From: Deltaproteobacteria bacterium
GTDB lineage: Bacteria; Myxococcota_A; Polyangia; Haliangiales; Haliangiaceae
DNA: 38,256 nt
NCBI GenBank assembly: GCA_005887925.1
Contig: VBLP01000180.1
Coordinates: 21,796-60,051, forward strand
Reading direction: 5' to 3'
Part shown: in pieces, positions 7,697 through 15,259 of the stretch
Layout of the letters: each line of letters opens with the position of its first letter
How positions within the stretch are numbered: position 1 is the stretch's first letter
Position numbers and translations under genes: made by a program
The notes under the pieces: model-generated
The model's input: the letters and a program-made list of their open reading frames with translations, nothing else
Databases searched by the model: none
Told to the model about the DNA's origin: nothing

Positions 7697-8232
7697 GGCG
7701 CGGTGGTCTTGTCGCTCGAGCTCGTCGGCGCTGCGCTCGACGCCTCGGACTTCGCCTTGAGCGCGCTGCTGCTGCCGTTGAAGCTCGGGAAGCTGAGCAG
7801 GATGAGCAGCGTGGTCGGCGACAGCCCCACGCCGACAGGCGCGTCGAAGGTGTCGCCCCCAGAGCTGTAGGGCGCCGTCCTCGTCAGCTTGCCGGGGACG
7901 GTCGCGCTCAGAAAGTACGGCACGTCCCGAACGAGCCCACCCTCATCGCCGGTGATCTCGTCCCACTGGTCAGCTGTCAGCGTGAGCGGACCGATGTACT
8001 GCACCAGGACGCGATTCGTGCGCTGCCCCCAGGGCGCGACGCCCGAGCTCACGGCAAGACCCGTAACGATCGTGGTCTCGATGGAGTTGGCGACGGCCGG
8101 AAGGACCGTGTCGTCGTGCGCGAGGTCTTGCCGAACGGGAGTACCCGGTGGAAACGACGCTCCTGCAACTGGGTTGTATGAGGTGGGGCTGCTCGGCGGT
8201 CGGCCGCCTGCGATCGGGGTTGTGTCTGCCAT
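7693..8232 (-). CDS. Beta-repeat protein, single-repeat paralogue of the preceding fibre-like gene
   Basis: The protein has 179 residues and shares its N-terminus (DTTPIAGGRPPSS) and one copy of the W-VTG-GGL repeat with its neighbour: LTLTADQWDEITGDEGGLV..PYFLSATVPGKL..VGVGLSPTTLLILLS, about residues 82-150. The C-terminal 30 residues are Ser/Ala/Lys-rich and probably flexible. The 4-bp overlap with the gene downstream indicates coupled translation, which would suit subunits of one spike or fibre made in fixed ratio. Function is inferred from repeat type and context. There is no catalytic motif. Confidence 0.75.
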   Translation of the reverse strand: MADTTPIAGGRPPSSPTSYNPVAGASFPPGTPVRQDLAHDDTVLPAVANSIETTIVTGLAVSSGVAPWGQRTNRVLVQYIGPLTLTADQWDEITGDEGGLVRDVPYFLSATVPGKLTRTAPYSSGGDTFDAPVGVGLSPTTLLILLSFPSFNGSSSALKAKSEASSAAPTSSSDKTTAP

Positions 8233-8246
8233 GTTCCTCGTCTCAC

Positions 8247-8276
8247 TTCCTGTGCTGTAGGTTTCTGTGCTGTGGG
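8247..8276. repeat. Two tandem 15-bp repeats in the gap between two operon genes
   Basis: TTCCTGTGCTGTAGG is followed directly by TTTCTGTGCTGTGGG (13 of 15 positions equal). It fills most of the 45-bp gap at 8233-8277, one of the few true gaps in this operon. It lies between the coiled-coil gene's stop and the start of the single-repeat fibre gene. No clear function is visible; local slippage is the simplest explanation. Confidence 0.6.
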
Positions 8277-8277
8277 G

Positions 8278-9183
8278 TTAGTGGGCCTGCGCGCCGTTGG
8301 TCCCGGCGCTCGGTGCGCCAGGTGCCGGCGCGGGCGTGGACCCGGCTGGGTTGCCGTCGGAGTTCGCGCGCATCGCCTCGCGCATGGCCTCGACAAACAG
8401 GATCTGCTGGTTCTGCGAGAGCGCCGACGCGATGTGCGCGATCTGCTCGGGGGTCAGCGACGTCGCAAGCTCGCCGATGAGAATGGTGAGCGGCGATGGC
8501 GCCTCGCTCGGTGCAGTGCCCTTGCCGAGCAGCCGACCCGCAACCACGGGGGCGAGCTGGAGCAGCTTCCCGAAAGCCAGGTCCTTGCGGTTCTCTGACG
8601 CCATCTGCCGCATGCCCGCGAGTTCGCGCTCGTCGCGGCGCGACCGCGCCTCCTCGAGCTCGACGTAGTGCTCGTTCCGCTCACGACGGAGCCGTGCGTT
8701 GTCCTCGCTCAGCTCGGCGATCTGGCGTTGCATCGTGCCGAGCGTGGTCGAGTACATCTGCGCCGACATCCGCATGTGGAGCTCGTTGTGGCGCATCTGC
8801 TGCGCCACCATTCCCATCGCGGTCGGCGCGTCCTCGCCGGTGGCGGCGCTGTCGCCATCGCCAGCGCCGGCCAGGATCCGGAATCCCAGCTTCTGCCGGC
8901 CACCGTGGTGCTGCTCCGTGCGCAGCTCGAAACGGTGCTGGCCCGAGCCAAACGAATCCGCGTGGTCCTCGGTGATGCGCAGGATGGATGTCGCGAGCTC
9001 CTCGATGCGCCCTAGCTGCACGAACAGCTCTGGGTCCTCGTGGCGGTCCCACGTGCGCAGCACGTCACCGCGCAAGCCCGGCTGCGCGCTCGAGAGCTCG
9101 AGGCGTACACACTGCCGTCCTTCTGTGCGCGCGAACTCTCCTCGGAGAAAAGCGAGGACACGGCTGTGCAGGTCCTCGCTCAT
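8278..9183 (-). CDS. Coiled-coil protein of the virus-like operon
   Basis: The protein has 301 residues from ATG 9183; a longer frame exists but would overlap the upstream gene by more than 350 bp. The N-terminal domain (about 1-75) mixes strands and helices (LHSRVLAFLRGEFARTEG, RVLRLE-like strands, GRIEELATSILRITEDHADSF). Residues about 120-200 form a strong coiled coil (MQRQIAELSEDNARLRRERN, EEARSRRDERELAGMRQ). A second helical part (about 235-275) has LTILIGELATSLTPEQIAHI. The Pro/Ala-rich tail is disordered. The start overlaps the upstream stop (ATGA). No known family is recognised; a scaffold or assembly role is possible. Confidence 0.75.
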   Translation of the reverse strand: MSEDLHSRVLAFLRGEFARTEGRQCVRLELSSAQPGLRGDVLRTWDRHEDPELFVQLGRIEELATSILRITEDHADSFGSGQHRFELRTEQHHGGRQKLGFRILAGAGDGDSAATGEDAPTAMGMVAQQMRHNELHMRMSAQMYSTTLGTMQRQIAELSEDNARLRRERNEHYVELEEARSRRDERELAGMRQMASENRKDLAFGKLLQLAPVVAGRLLGKGTAPSEAPSPLTILIGELATSLTPEQIAHIASALSQNQQILFVEAMREAMRANSDGNPAGSTPAPAPGAPSAGTNGAQAH

Positions 9184-9884
9184 CGCAGCGTCTCCCGGGC
9201 CCTCGCGGTCTTCGCGAGCGTGAGCACGACATACCCGCCGCCGATCGCGAGGGCGGCGTAGAGCGCGAACTTCACCACGCCCCACAGGTCGGTCATCGCC
9301 TTCTGGGCGCCATCCCCGAGGCTGTCGATCACGTTGTGCCGCGGGTCGAACAGCAGCGACGGCGCGAAGTGCGTGGGCGTCGGCGACGACACGTCCATGC
9401 CGAGCTGCTTGGCGCGGGCGCGGACCTCGACGAGCTGGTCCGAGTAGGCTTCGGCCTCTGGCGCGTGATTCCACATGAGGTTGCCAAGCCAACTGTCGTG
9501 CTTCTCGAAGAACGCTCGCCATTCCTTGAGTAGCGGCGTCCATACGTCCTCGAACAGCTCCACGAGCGGTCGCAGCGCTGGCACCACCTTGTCGGGGTAA
9601 CCACGGTGTTTTAGAAAGCCCCCGAACTCGTGCTCGAAGACCTCGAAGTCGCCGTTGATGCGCTCGAGTTCAGATACGACGGCACCCGGTGTCTGCCAGA
9701 TCGAGGCTCCGACTCCAGTGCGGTTCGCAGGCGCTTGAACGGTGCGCACTGCTGGAACGGCGCGCTCCCTACCACCCGCTCTGGCGCGAGCCTCCCATAC
9801 CGCTTTCCGTTCCAGAGCGCGCGCGCTGGGTCGTACGACCCACGCATTGCCGGACCGTCCCGTGTAGCGTCCCGCGGCCGTCAC
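9180..9884 (-). CDS. C-terminally membrane-anchored protein of the virus-like operon
   Basis: The protein has 234 residues and starts at GTG 9884, which overlaps the upstream TGA (GTGA). The N-terminal 60 residues are strongly basic (RYTGRSGNAWVVRPSARALE, then Arg-rich) and could contact DNA or phospholipid. The centre is helical with many aromatics (FEVFEHEFGGFLKHRGYP, PLLKEWRAFFEKHDSWLGNL). A transmembrane helix lies near the C-terminus (FALYAALAIGGGYVVLTLA, about 205-224), followed by a short basic tail. It is one of five proteins in this operon with a single membrane span. No enzyme motif is seen. Confidence 0.75.
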   Translation of the reverse strand: MTAAGRYTGRSGNAWVVRPSARALERKAVWEARARAGGRERAVPAVRTVQAPANRTGVGASIWQTPGAVVSELERINGDFEVFEHEFGGFLKHRGYPDKVVPALRPLVELFEDVWTPLLKEWRAFFEKHDSWLGNLMWNHAPEAEAYSDQLVEVRARAKQLGMDVSSPTPTHFAPSLLFDPRHNVIDSLGDGAQKAMTDLWGVVKFALYAALAIGGGYVVLTLAKTARARETLR

Positions 9885-11413
9885 AGCGCCGCCTCCGACA
9901 CGTGGGCATGTGCGGACGCCGCCGCCGCGCCGCCGAGCTGCTCGTTGATGGGGCTCGGCCACGTCGGATCGGTTGCGTCGAAGTACGCGGCGTAGAGGTA
10001 GTGCCGCGGGTCGAGCGCGCCGAACCAGTCGTCCGCGTCGTCGAGCGACGGAAACGGCACGACGGTCGAGATGTGAGCGTCCTTGACGTAGCCGAGCGCG
10101 GTCGCGCCGTGCTTCCGGTGCGCCGACATCACCGCAGCTTTCGCGGCGCGCCTCAGCGTGGTGATCGCCGCGCCGATGAGCTCGCCCGAGCTCGCGGCCG
10201 GGCTCGCGGCCGGGCTCGCGGCGGGCGGCGGCGCCTGCGGCGGCGGCGCCGTGGCGGGGTCCTGGATCGCAGCCGCCGCACGCTGGGCCTTCCATGCGTG
10301 ATATCGACGCCACGCGGCAGCACCGCCGATGCCGGCGGCAACTCCCAGCGCGAACGGTACCACGGGGGTTGCCCCCGTCGTCGTCAGAGCAGCATCGCCG
10401 CCGCCGTCGCTGGCCGCGGAGAATGCCTGCGTGATGACTGACATCGCGCGCTGCGCGGCCGTGTCGCCGCTCGCGGCCGCTCGATCGAGATCGACCAGCT
10501 TCCGGGCTGCGTTCGGATCGCCGCTCGCCGCGTCGGCTGCGGTCGAGGTGAGGTGATAGGCCGCCGCGGTGTCCGCGACCGCCTTGTGCGCGTCGGCGAG
10601 GGCCTTGGCCATGCGCGGATCGCTCTGCGCCGCTGCATGCGCGGCATCGATGACCGCCTTGGCATCCTTGCGCGTCTTGAAGTCGTCGGCGACCGCGTCG
10701 ATGATCGGGCCGGTGAACTTGGAGGCAGCCGCGCCGGCCGCGGGTCCGCCGTATGCCGTCGCCACCGCGGTGGCGGCGATCGTGATCGGCGCCTTGAATT
10801 TCTGGACCGTCTTCGCGACCGCGTGGTGGACGTCGTAGACGGCGTGCGTGAGCGAATGCCACCAGCCGGCGGACAGCGTCGTGCTGTGCTGATCGATCAG
10901 CGCGCCGACGACCAGGTCGCCGGCGGCCTCGACCGCGGCGCTCGCAGCGTTGGCAGTGCCTTCGAGCGCGTCCGGATCGTCGGCGACGTGATGCAGCGGC
11001 GCCGCGTGGAGCGAGGCGTGGTGCGACGCGATCCCGCTGGCGATGCGCTCGAGGACCTCGGAGAGGTCCACCGAGCCCTCGTAGCACTCACCGTCGATGC
11101 AGATCGAGACGTGCAGCTGACGATCCGGCCCCAGGCATGTCTTCACCGTGAGACCACTCGACCCGGGCGCGATCAACGCACCGAGGTCGGCGAGCTCGCG
11201 ATCCGGGCGGCCGGTCCCCAGACCGGACAGGACTGTGACCGCTCGTGGGCGGGTCGTGATCCGGACCGGCACACCAGGGCTGAGCTCGACGACCTCCTCG
11301 GTCGCGAACCAGGGGACCCCATAGAAGCCGTATCCGCCCGGACCGCTGAAACCACGTGCGCGGCCTCCCCAGCGGCGTCCGACGAGGTTCGGGATGTTCA
11401 GGTTCAGGCTCAT
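9881..11413 (-). CDS. Large structural protein with internal membrane segment and shared FPS..DW domain
   Basis: The protein has 510 residues and starts at ATG 11413 in a TAATG overlap. The N-terminal part (about 1-130) is Gly/Arg-rich, then beta-like, with PVRITTRPRAVTVL, loosely similar to the ITSRPQAV strand of the twin proteins at 13-15 kb. Residues about 180-330 are Ala/Asp-rich helices with repeating ASGDPNA / ASGDTAA motifs. A membrane segment (VVPFALGVAAGIGGAAAW, about 350-367) is followed by basic residues. The C-terminal domain (about 450-500) has VPFPSLDDADDWFGAL, YLYAAYFDATD and TWPSPINEQLG, a clear copy of the domain in the 5612-6721 protein. Two such proteins may face the same partner across a membrane. 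Confidence 0.75.
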   Translation of the reverse strand: MSLNLNIPNLVGRRWGGRARGFSGPGGYGFYGVPWFATEEVVELSPGVPVRITTRPRAVTVLSGLGTGRPDRELADLGALIAPGSSGLTVKTCLGPDRQLHVSICIDGECYEGSVDLSEVLERIASGIASHHASLHAAPLHHVADDPDALEGTANAASAAVEAAGDLVVGALIDQHSTTLSAGWWHSLTHAVYDVHHAVAKTVQKFKAPITIAATAVATAYGGPAAGAAASKFTGPIIDAVADDFKTRKDAKAVIDAAHAAAQSDPRMAKALADAHKAVADTAAAYHLTSTAADAASGDPNAARKLVDLDRAAASGDTAAQRAMSVITQAFSAASDGGGDAALTTTGATPVVPFALGVAAGIGGAAAWRRYHAWKAQRAAAAIQDPATAPPPQAPPPAASPAASPAASSGELIGAAITTLRRAAKAAVMSAHRKHGATALGYVKDAHISTVVPFPSLDDADDWFGALDPRHYLYAAYFDATDPTWPSPINEQLGGAAAASAHAHVSEAAL

Positions 11414-12549
11414 TAGAAGACTCCGTTGCAGCGCAGGAATGCCTGCGTCGTGTTGATGAAGCGCGTGCGATCCGCGGGCTGCTCGAGCCACTGGACCGCG
11501 CCCTCGAGTCCGGCTGCTTGGATGACCCCGAGCACGCCAGACAGCGTCACCTCGGCCGGCTGTGCATCTTCGCCAGCGGTCACATGGAGGGTGGTGCCGA
11601 GGTAGTCATCGACCAAGCCCGACGCGCAGGCGTGCTGATACGCGTCGCGCATGTCGGCACCCAGCGCCGCGAGCTGCGCCTCGGGCGAGCCGATCACCGT
11701 CGCGGGGTCGATGCCGAGCTCGCGCAGCCGCTCGCGCCGGACCCGGAACTGGCCCACGTGGTGCGGGGCGCTGAACGTCAGCGGCTCCCGCGCAACCCGG
11801 CCGACGAATGTGGCCCAGGCGTCCGCTCCAACGCCGTCGATCGGCGAGCTCAGCGCTGCGCCCTCCGGCTCGATTGCCGCGGGCCCAGTCAGGAGCTCGA
11901 CCCTCGCTGCGCGGCCCCCGGTGCTTGCGAGCTCCTCGAGCACCTCCAGGGCCTCGGCATCAATGTCGGCCGGGACCACCGTCGAGTACGTGCCTGGCGG
12001 TGTCGCCGCCGCGGGCGGCACACGCGCCGAGCTCGCCGGCGTCGCCGCCGCTGACATCGCCGCGGCCGAGGCGCCCAGCGGCGCAGCACCGGCACTCGAC
12101 GCCGGCCCAGGCGCCGCCGCGGCGGCGGCATCAGGGCGAGCGGCAGCAGCGGCCGGCGTCGGCGTGATGCCAGCGCTCGGCCAGGACGTCGGCGCCGCCA
12201 CGGCCGGATTCCACGTCGGCACGGCCGTCATCGGCATCGCCTCGGGACGCGGGCGCTCGCGCGGAAGCGCGTCGCCCTCGGCTTGCAGGATGGCCGGCAA
12301 GACGAACACGCGCACGAGCTCGTCTGCAAGGTCCCTGTAGCCGAGCGACTCTGCGTGACCGATGGCAGCGGCGACCACCGGCGGCGGAGGCTGCTCGCCC
12401 ATGCAGAGGAACGCGTCCAGCACCACGAGCGGCGATGGCTCGTCGGCTGCGCTCGGAATGCTTGCCGCCGAGTGCGAAGCGTCGACGCTGCGCGCCAGGT
12501 ATCTGACGGCCCCCAGGGTGAGGAGAGGAAGAACGATCGGAATCAGCAT
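11413..12549 (-). CDS. Membrane-anchored protein with a GRY-type muramidase-like C-terminal domain
   Basis: The protein has 378 residues from ATG 12549. It opens with a hydrophobic N-terminus (MLIPIVLPLLTLGAVRYLA), a signal anchor. A helical domain (about 35-95) and a long Ala/Pro linker follow. The C-terminal domain (about 245-378) has HHVGQFRVRRERLRELGIDP, SPEAQLAALGADM, LSGVLGVIQAAGLEGAVQWL and a final TTQAFLRCNGVF. This order (G-x-(Y/F) plus RLRxLG, then a GLLxAAHLxG-like helix, then a terminal phenylalanine motif) resembles the lysozyme-like domains of phage wall-degrading proteins that carry a G(R/K)YQFxP motif. I do not see a certain catalytic Glu, so activity is uncertain and the domain may only bind peptidoglycan. 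Confidence 0.7.
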   Translation of the reverse strand: MLIPIVLPLLTLGAVRYLARSVDASHSAASIPSAADEPSPLVVLDAFLCMGEQPPPPVVAAAIGHAESLGYRDLADELVRVFVLPAILQAEGDALPRERPRPEAMPMTAVPTWNPAVAAPTSWPSAGITPTPAAAAARPDAAAAAAPGPASSAGAAPLGASAAAMSAAATPASSARVPPAAATPPGTYSTVVPADIDAEALEVLEELASTGGRAARVELLTGPAAIEPEGAALSSPIDGVGADAWATFVGRVAREPLTFSAPHHVGQFRVRRERLRELGIDPATVIGSPEAQLAALGADMRDAYQHACASGLVDDYLGTTLHVTAGEDAQPAEVTLSGVLGVIQAAGLEGAVQWLEQPADRTRFINTTQAFLRCNGVF

Positions 12550-12551
12550 GG

Positions 12552-13049
12552 CTAGATGCGCTCCATGAATTGCCCGCCCATGCCGAGAATCCGAGATGGA
12601 TCCTCGATGCGGCCGTCGGGCCAGCGCACACAGCAGTGCACGAGCCAGACGCCTCTCCCGGGCAGGTGGTGTTCGGGATACCCCTGTCGAATCATGATCT
12701 CGCGAGGCACCCACTGCCACTTGATGACCGGCTCAACATTGAAGCCTGCAACGCGAAGCTCGGCGGTGCGGTACGCAGCGAGGTCCTCGCAGTCCGCATA
12801 CCCTTGGCGCAGGACCGCCGGAACGTCCATCCAGTCTTCATGCCCCGGGGCCTCCTCGCGATAGACGACGCCGGACGCGTAGAGCGGAGGGATAATGGTG
12901 TCGGACAGCCCGCGGGCAACACGCCGCAGCGAGCGGCGAATGTGCCACTCGTTGATTTGCGCCAGCCCTTCGAGCGCAATTTGAAGGGGCGCGAAGTGGG
13001 CCGCGTCGTCGGTGTCGGGCAGCGACACATGGAACAGCGGTGTGGTCAT
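12552..13049 (-). CDS. Transglutaminase-like cysteine protein
   Basis: The protein has 165 residues. Motifs in order are QGYADCEDLAAYRTAELRVAG (Cys about 86, an N-terminal helix cap), GVWLVHCCVRWPDG (His about 138) and IEDPSRILGM (Asp about 150). The Cys-His-Asp order, with the helix after the Cys and the two strands carrying His and Asp, is that of the transglutaminase-like/NlpC-type papain fold. Substrate is unknown. In a particle operon it could crosslink or process structural proteins, or cut peptidoglycan peptides. The gene ends 2 bp before the ATG of the muramidase-like gene. Fold assignment is by motif only, and the catalytic triad looks complete. Confidence 0.75.
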   Translation of the reverse strand: MTTPLFHVSLPDTDDAAHFAPLQIALEGLAQINEWHIRRSLRRVARGLSDTIIPPLYASGVVYREEAPGHEDWMDVPAVLRQGYADCEDLAAYRTAELRVAGFNVEPVIKWQWVPREIMIRQGYPEHHLPGRGVWLVHCCVRWPDGRIEDPSRILGMGGQFMERI

Positions 13050-13144
13050 ATCGCCTCTCGCTGGCCGTCGGCGCGCGCGCTACGCGAGCGCCACGTGGCC
13101 AAGCCACATGACCGACAACTACTCAGCCGCCCACTCCGCATGGG
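13050..13144. promoter_or_regulatory. 95-bp gap after the twin-protein gene, with hairpins
   Basis: This gap lies between the stop of the 13145-14326 gene and the start of the transglutaminase-like gene. It holds GTGGC-CAA-GCCAC (13097-13109 region, 5-bp stem) and an imperfect GGCGC...GCGCC pairing around 13067-13091. There is no T-run, so a rho-independent terminator is not supported. The hairpins could attenuate transcription or stabilise the upstream mRNA so that the twin genes are expressed more than those after them. This is inference from position. Confidence 0.35.
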
Positions 13145-14326
13145 TTAGACCGCGGCCGTTCCGAGGACGCCGCACACGAATGGTGCGCCCTCCTGGTTGT
13201 CGCCGACGAACGTCACCACCATGACGAAATCCATTGCCGTCTGGACGGTTTCCATCGACACGAATCCGTCGATCGTCGTGGCCGCAAACATCTCGCCAGG
13301 CACGTCGCCGCTCTGAGCGAACTGCGACCGGTTCCCGACCTTCACGTCGTTCACGATCCAGCTCGACGGCGTTCCGCCGATGATGATCCTCTCCGGCCTG
13401 AAGGCGACCGCCTGAGGTCTCGACGTGATTTGCGCCGACGTATTCGGGAAGATCGCCACGCCCGACGACATCGGCAGCGTGATGCGATCCGCGCGGTGCG
13501 GACCCGGACGCTCGACGAGCTGCGCGCGTCCCGCGATCGGGTGCGACGCGTGCGCGTAGCCGTACGCATACGCGGGGTGCGCCGGATACATCTGTGCCGG
13601 ATACGGACCACCGTGCCCGAAGTGGTGATGGTGGTGGCCGTGGCCGTGATGATGACCGTATCCGTGATGGGGCCCGGGAGGCAGGGCCGCAAGCGCGGCG
13701 TCCGGTGGCCCCGGCGGCGGCGCCGGCGGCGGCGGCATGGGCGGCGGAGGCGACGGCATCACGGTAACCGGCGGCGGTGGCGGTGGCGGCGGCGGCATCG
13801 GCGGCGGCATCGGCATCGGCGGAACTGGCGCCGGCGGCGCGTCGAGGTGTGCGTCGGTCGGGTGGCCGTTGGCGGCGGCCGCCGCCGCATCCTCGGCGCC
13901 GAGGATCTCGAGCGCGCCGAGCGCGACCGGATCCCCCATCACATAGGCGCGATGCTGGAGTTCGGCGCGACGGTGGTCGCGAAACGCGTTCGGCCAGAAC
14001 GAGAGGCCCGGACGCGCCTGGTTGTAGCCGCCGTACGGGTTGCCGTACCCGCCGCCGTACTGGTTGCCGTACCCGCCGCCGTACTGGTTGCCGTAGCTGC
14101 CGTAGCCGTAGCTGCCATAGCCATGCCGTCGGTGATGCCGATGGTGCTGGTGCGGGTAGCCCCGACCATACAGATTGTTATACGGATAGGCTCCTTGGGA
14201 GTATGGATTGTAGTTGTAGCCGGCGCCGACGATGTCGACCATACCTTGTGCTCCGATAATGGATTGCCACTTGCCGATGAGAGCGTGCACCTCATCGGCA
14301 CCGATGTATTGACTGCGGCCCCGCAT
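13145..14326 (-). CDS. Twin structural protein A: N-terminal helix, Pro/His/Tyr-rich middle, conserved C-terminal domain
   Basis: The protein has 393 residues from ATG 14326 (TGATG overlap with its twin upstream). The N-terminus YIGADEVHALIGKWQSIIG matches the twin's YIGAEQARALLGAWHEIVG. The middle is low complexity: Gly/Tyr-rich GNQYGGGYGN repeats, a helical insert (about 125-155), a polyproline run and a His cluster (HHHGHGHHHHH). The last 123 residues (from VERPGPHRAD to the stop) are beta-rich (FRPERIIIGG, SWIVNDVKVGNRSQF, MDFVMVVTFVG) and identical to the twin. The arrangement suggests a globular coat or vertex domain on a flexible arm. No named family is recognised. The domain may be a single jelly roll, which is inference. 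Confidence 0.8.
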   Translation of the reverse strand: MRGRSQYIGADEVHALIGKWQSIIGAQGMVDIVGAGYNYNPYSQGAYPYNNLYGRGYPHQHHRHHRRHGYGSYGYGSYGNQYGGGYGNQYGGGYGNPYGGYNQARPGLSFWPNAFRDHRRAELQHRAYVMGDPVALGALEILGAEDAAAAAANGHPTDAHLDAPPAPVPPMPMPPPMPPPPPPPPPVTVMPSPPPPMPPPPAPPPGPPDAALAALPPGPHHGYGHHHGHGHHHHHFGHGGPYPAQMYPAHPAYAYGYAHASHPIAGRAQLVERPGPHRADRITLPMSSGVAIFPNTSAQITSRPQAVAFRPERIIIGGTPSSWIVNDVKVGNRSQFAQSGDVPGEMFAATTIDGFVSMETVQTAMDFVMVVTFVGDNQEGAPFVCGVLGTAAV

Positions 14327-15099
14327 CACACAGCCGCCGTTCCGAGGACGCCGCACACAAACGGTGCGCCCTCCTGGTTGTCGCCGACGAACGTCACGAC
14401 CATGACGAAATCCATCGCTGTCTGGACGGTTTCCATCGACACGAATCCGTCGATCGTCGTCGCTGCGAACATCTCGCCAGGCACGTCGCCGCTCTGAGCG
14501 AACTGCGACCGATTCCCGACCTTCACGTCGTTCACGATCCACGAGGACGGCGTTCCGCCGATGATGATCCGCTCCGGCCGGAACGCGACCGCCTGCGGCC
14601 TCGACGTGATCTGTGCGGACGTGTTCGGAAAGATCGCCACGCCCGACGACATCGGCAGTGTGATGCGATCGGCGCGGTGTGGGCCAGGGCGCTCGACGAT
14701 GGCGGGCGACGAGCTGCCGTGGCCTGGAATGGCGTATCCGTGTGCGGGATAGCCGTGCGCCGGGTGGACCGCCGCGTGGTGTGCATGCGGCGCCGGGTAC
14801 ACCTGCACGGGGTACTCGGGCGCCGGATAGATCTGGGTCGGGTAGACCTCCGTCGGGTAGTAGCCCTGCGCGTACGCGGGGCCGTAGCTAGGGGCGTAGT
14901 CGTAGGGCCCGTAAGCTGGACCGCCGTACACAGGACCGCCGTACACAGGGCCGTAGCCGAAGTGCCGGCCATGCCCGTGATGACGGCCGCCGTACGGGCC
15001 ATGGTGGATGTTGCTCGGGCGGCCGGCCTCCTGCCAGCCCACGATTTCGTGCCACGCACCGAGGAGTGCGCGAGCTTGTTCAGCTCCGATATAGGACAT
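14326..15099 (-). CDS. Twin structural protein B: short arm version of protein A
   Basis: The protein has 257 residues. The start at ATG 15099 has a good Shine-Dalgarno (GAAGGG, 7 nt spacing). The N-terminal helix (YIGAEQARALLGAWHEIVG) is followed by a His/Gly/Tyr/Pro-rich arm with repeats such as PVYGGPVYGGPAYGP and YPTEVYPTQIYPAPEYPVQVYP. The C-terminal 123 residues are the same, residue for residue, as in protein A, although by my count about 30 of the 123 codons differ at the DNA level. Being first after a leader with two hairpins and a long gap, it may be the most strongly expressed gene of the operon, as expected for a major coat protein. Confidence 0.8.
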   Translation of the reverse strand: MSYIGAEQARALLGAWHEIVGWQEAGRPSNIHHGPYGGRHHGHGRHFGYGPVYGGPVYGGPAYGPYDYAPSYGPAYAQGYYPTEVYPTQIYPAPEYPVQVYPAPHAHHAAVHPAHGYPAHGYAIPGHGSSSPAIVERPGPHRADRITLPMSSGVAIFPNTSAQITSRPQAVAFRPERIIIGGTPSSWIVNDVKVGNRSQFAQSGDVPGEMFAATTIDGFVSMETVQTAMDFVMVVTFVGDNQEGAPFVCGVLGTAAV

Positions 15100-15113
15100 G
15101 ACTCGACCCTTCG

Positions 15114-15182
15114 GTCACGCGCTCGTGACTTCGCTGAGAGTGGTTATTGAAGGGATGAAGCGCATCGCGCGGTCGCGATGCG
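15114..15182 (-). promoter_or_regulatory. Leader of the twin structural genes with two perfect hairpins
   Basis: The 160-bp gap 15100-15259 precedes twin gene B. It contains GTCACG-CGCT-CGTGAC (15114-15129, 6-bp stem, next to the Shine-Dalgarno) and CGCATCGCG-CGGT-CGCGATGCG (15161-15182, 9-bp stem, 4-nt loop). The sequence between them (15130-15160) is the most AT-rich of the gap and could carry a promoter, but I see no convincing -35/-10 pair. The outer hairpin may terminate or stabilise the upstream transcript, and the inner one could regulate translation. The rest of the gap (15183-15259) shows nothing else. Confidence 0.5.
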
Positions 15183-15259
15183 GCTCGCGGCCGAGCCCCC
15201 AGCCGCCGAGCGATGCGCTCGCGCAGCAGTTCGGGGCCCGGTCGCGCCGGGCGAGTGCG

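Noticed and set aside
9180-11087. A 635-codon minus frame covering two genes
   Set aside because: Only its last 234 codons (from GTG 9884) are coding. The rest is the wrong frame of the 510-residue structural protein.
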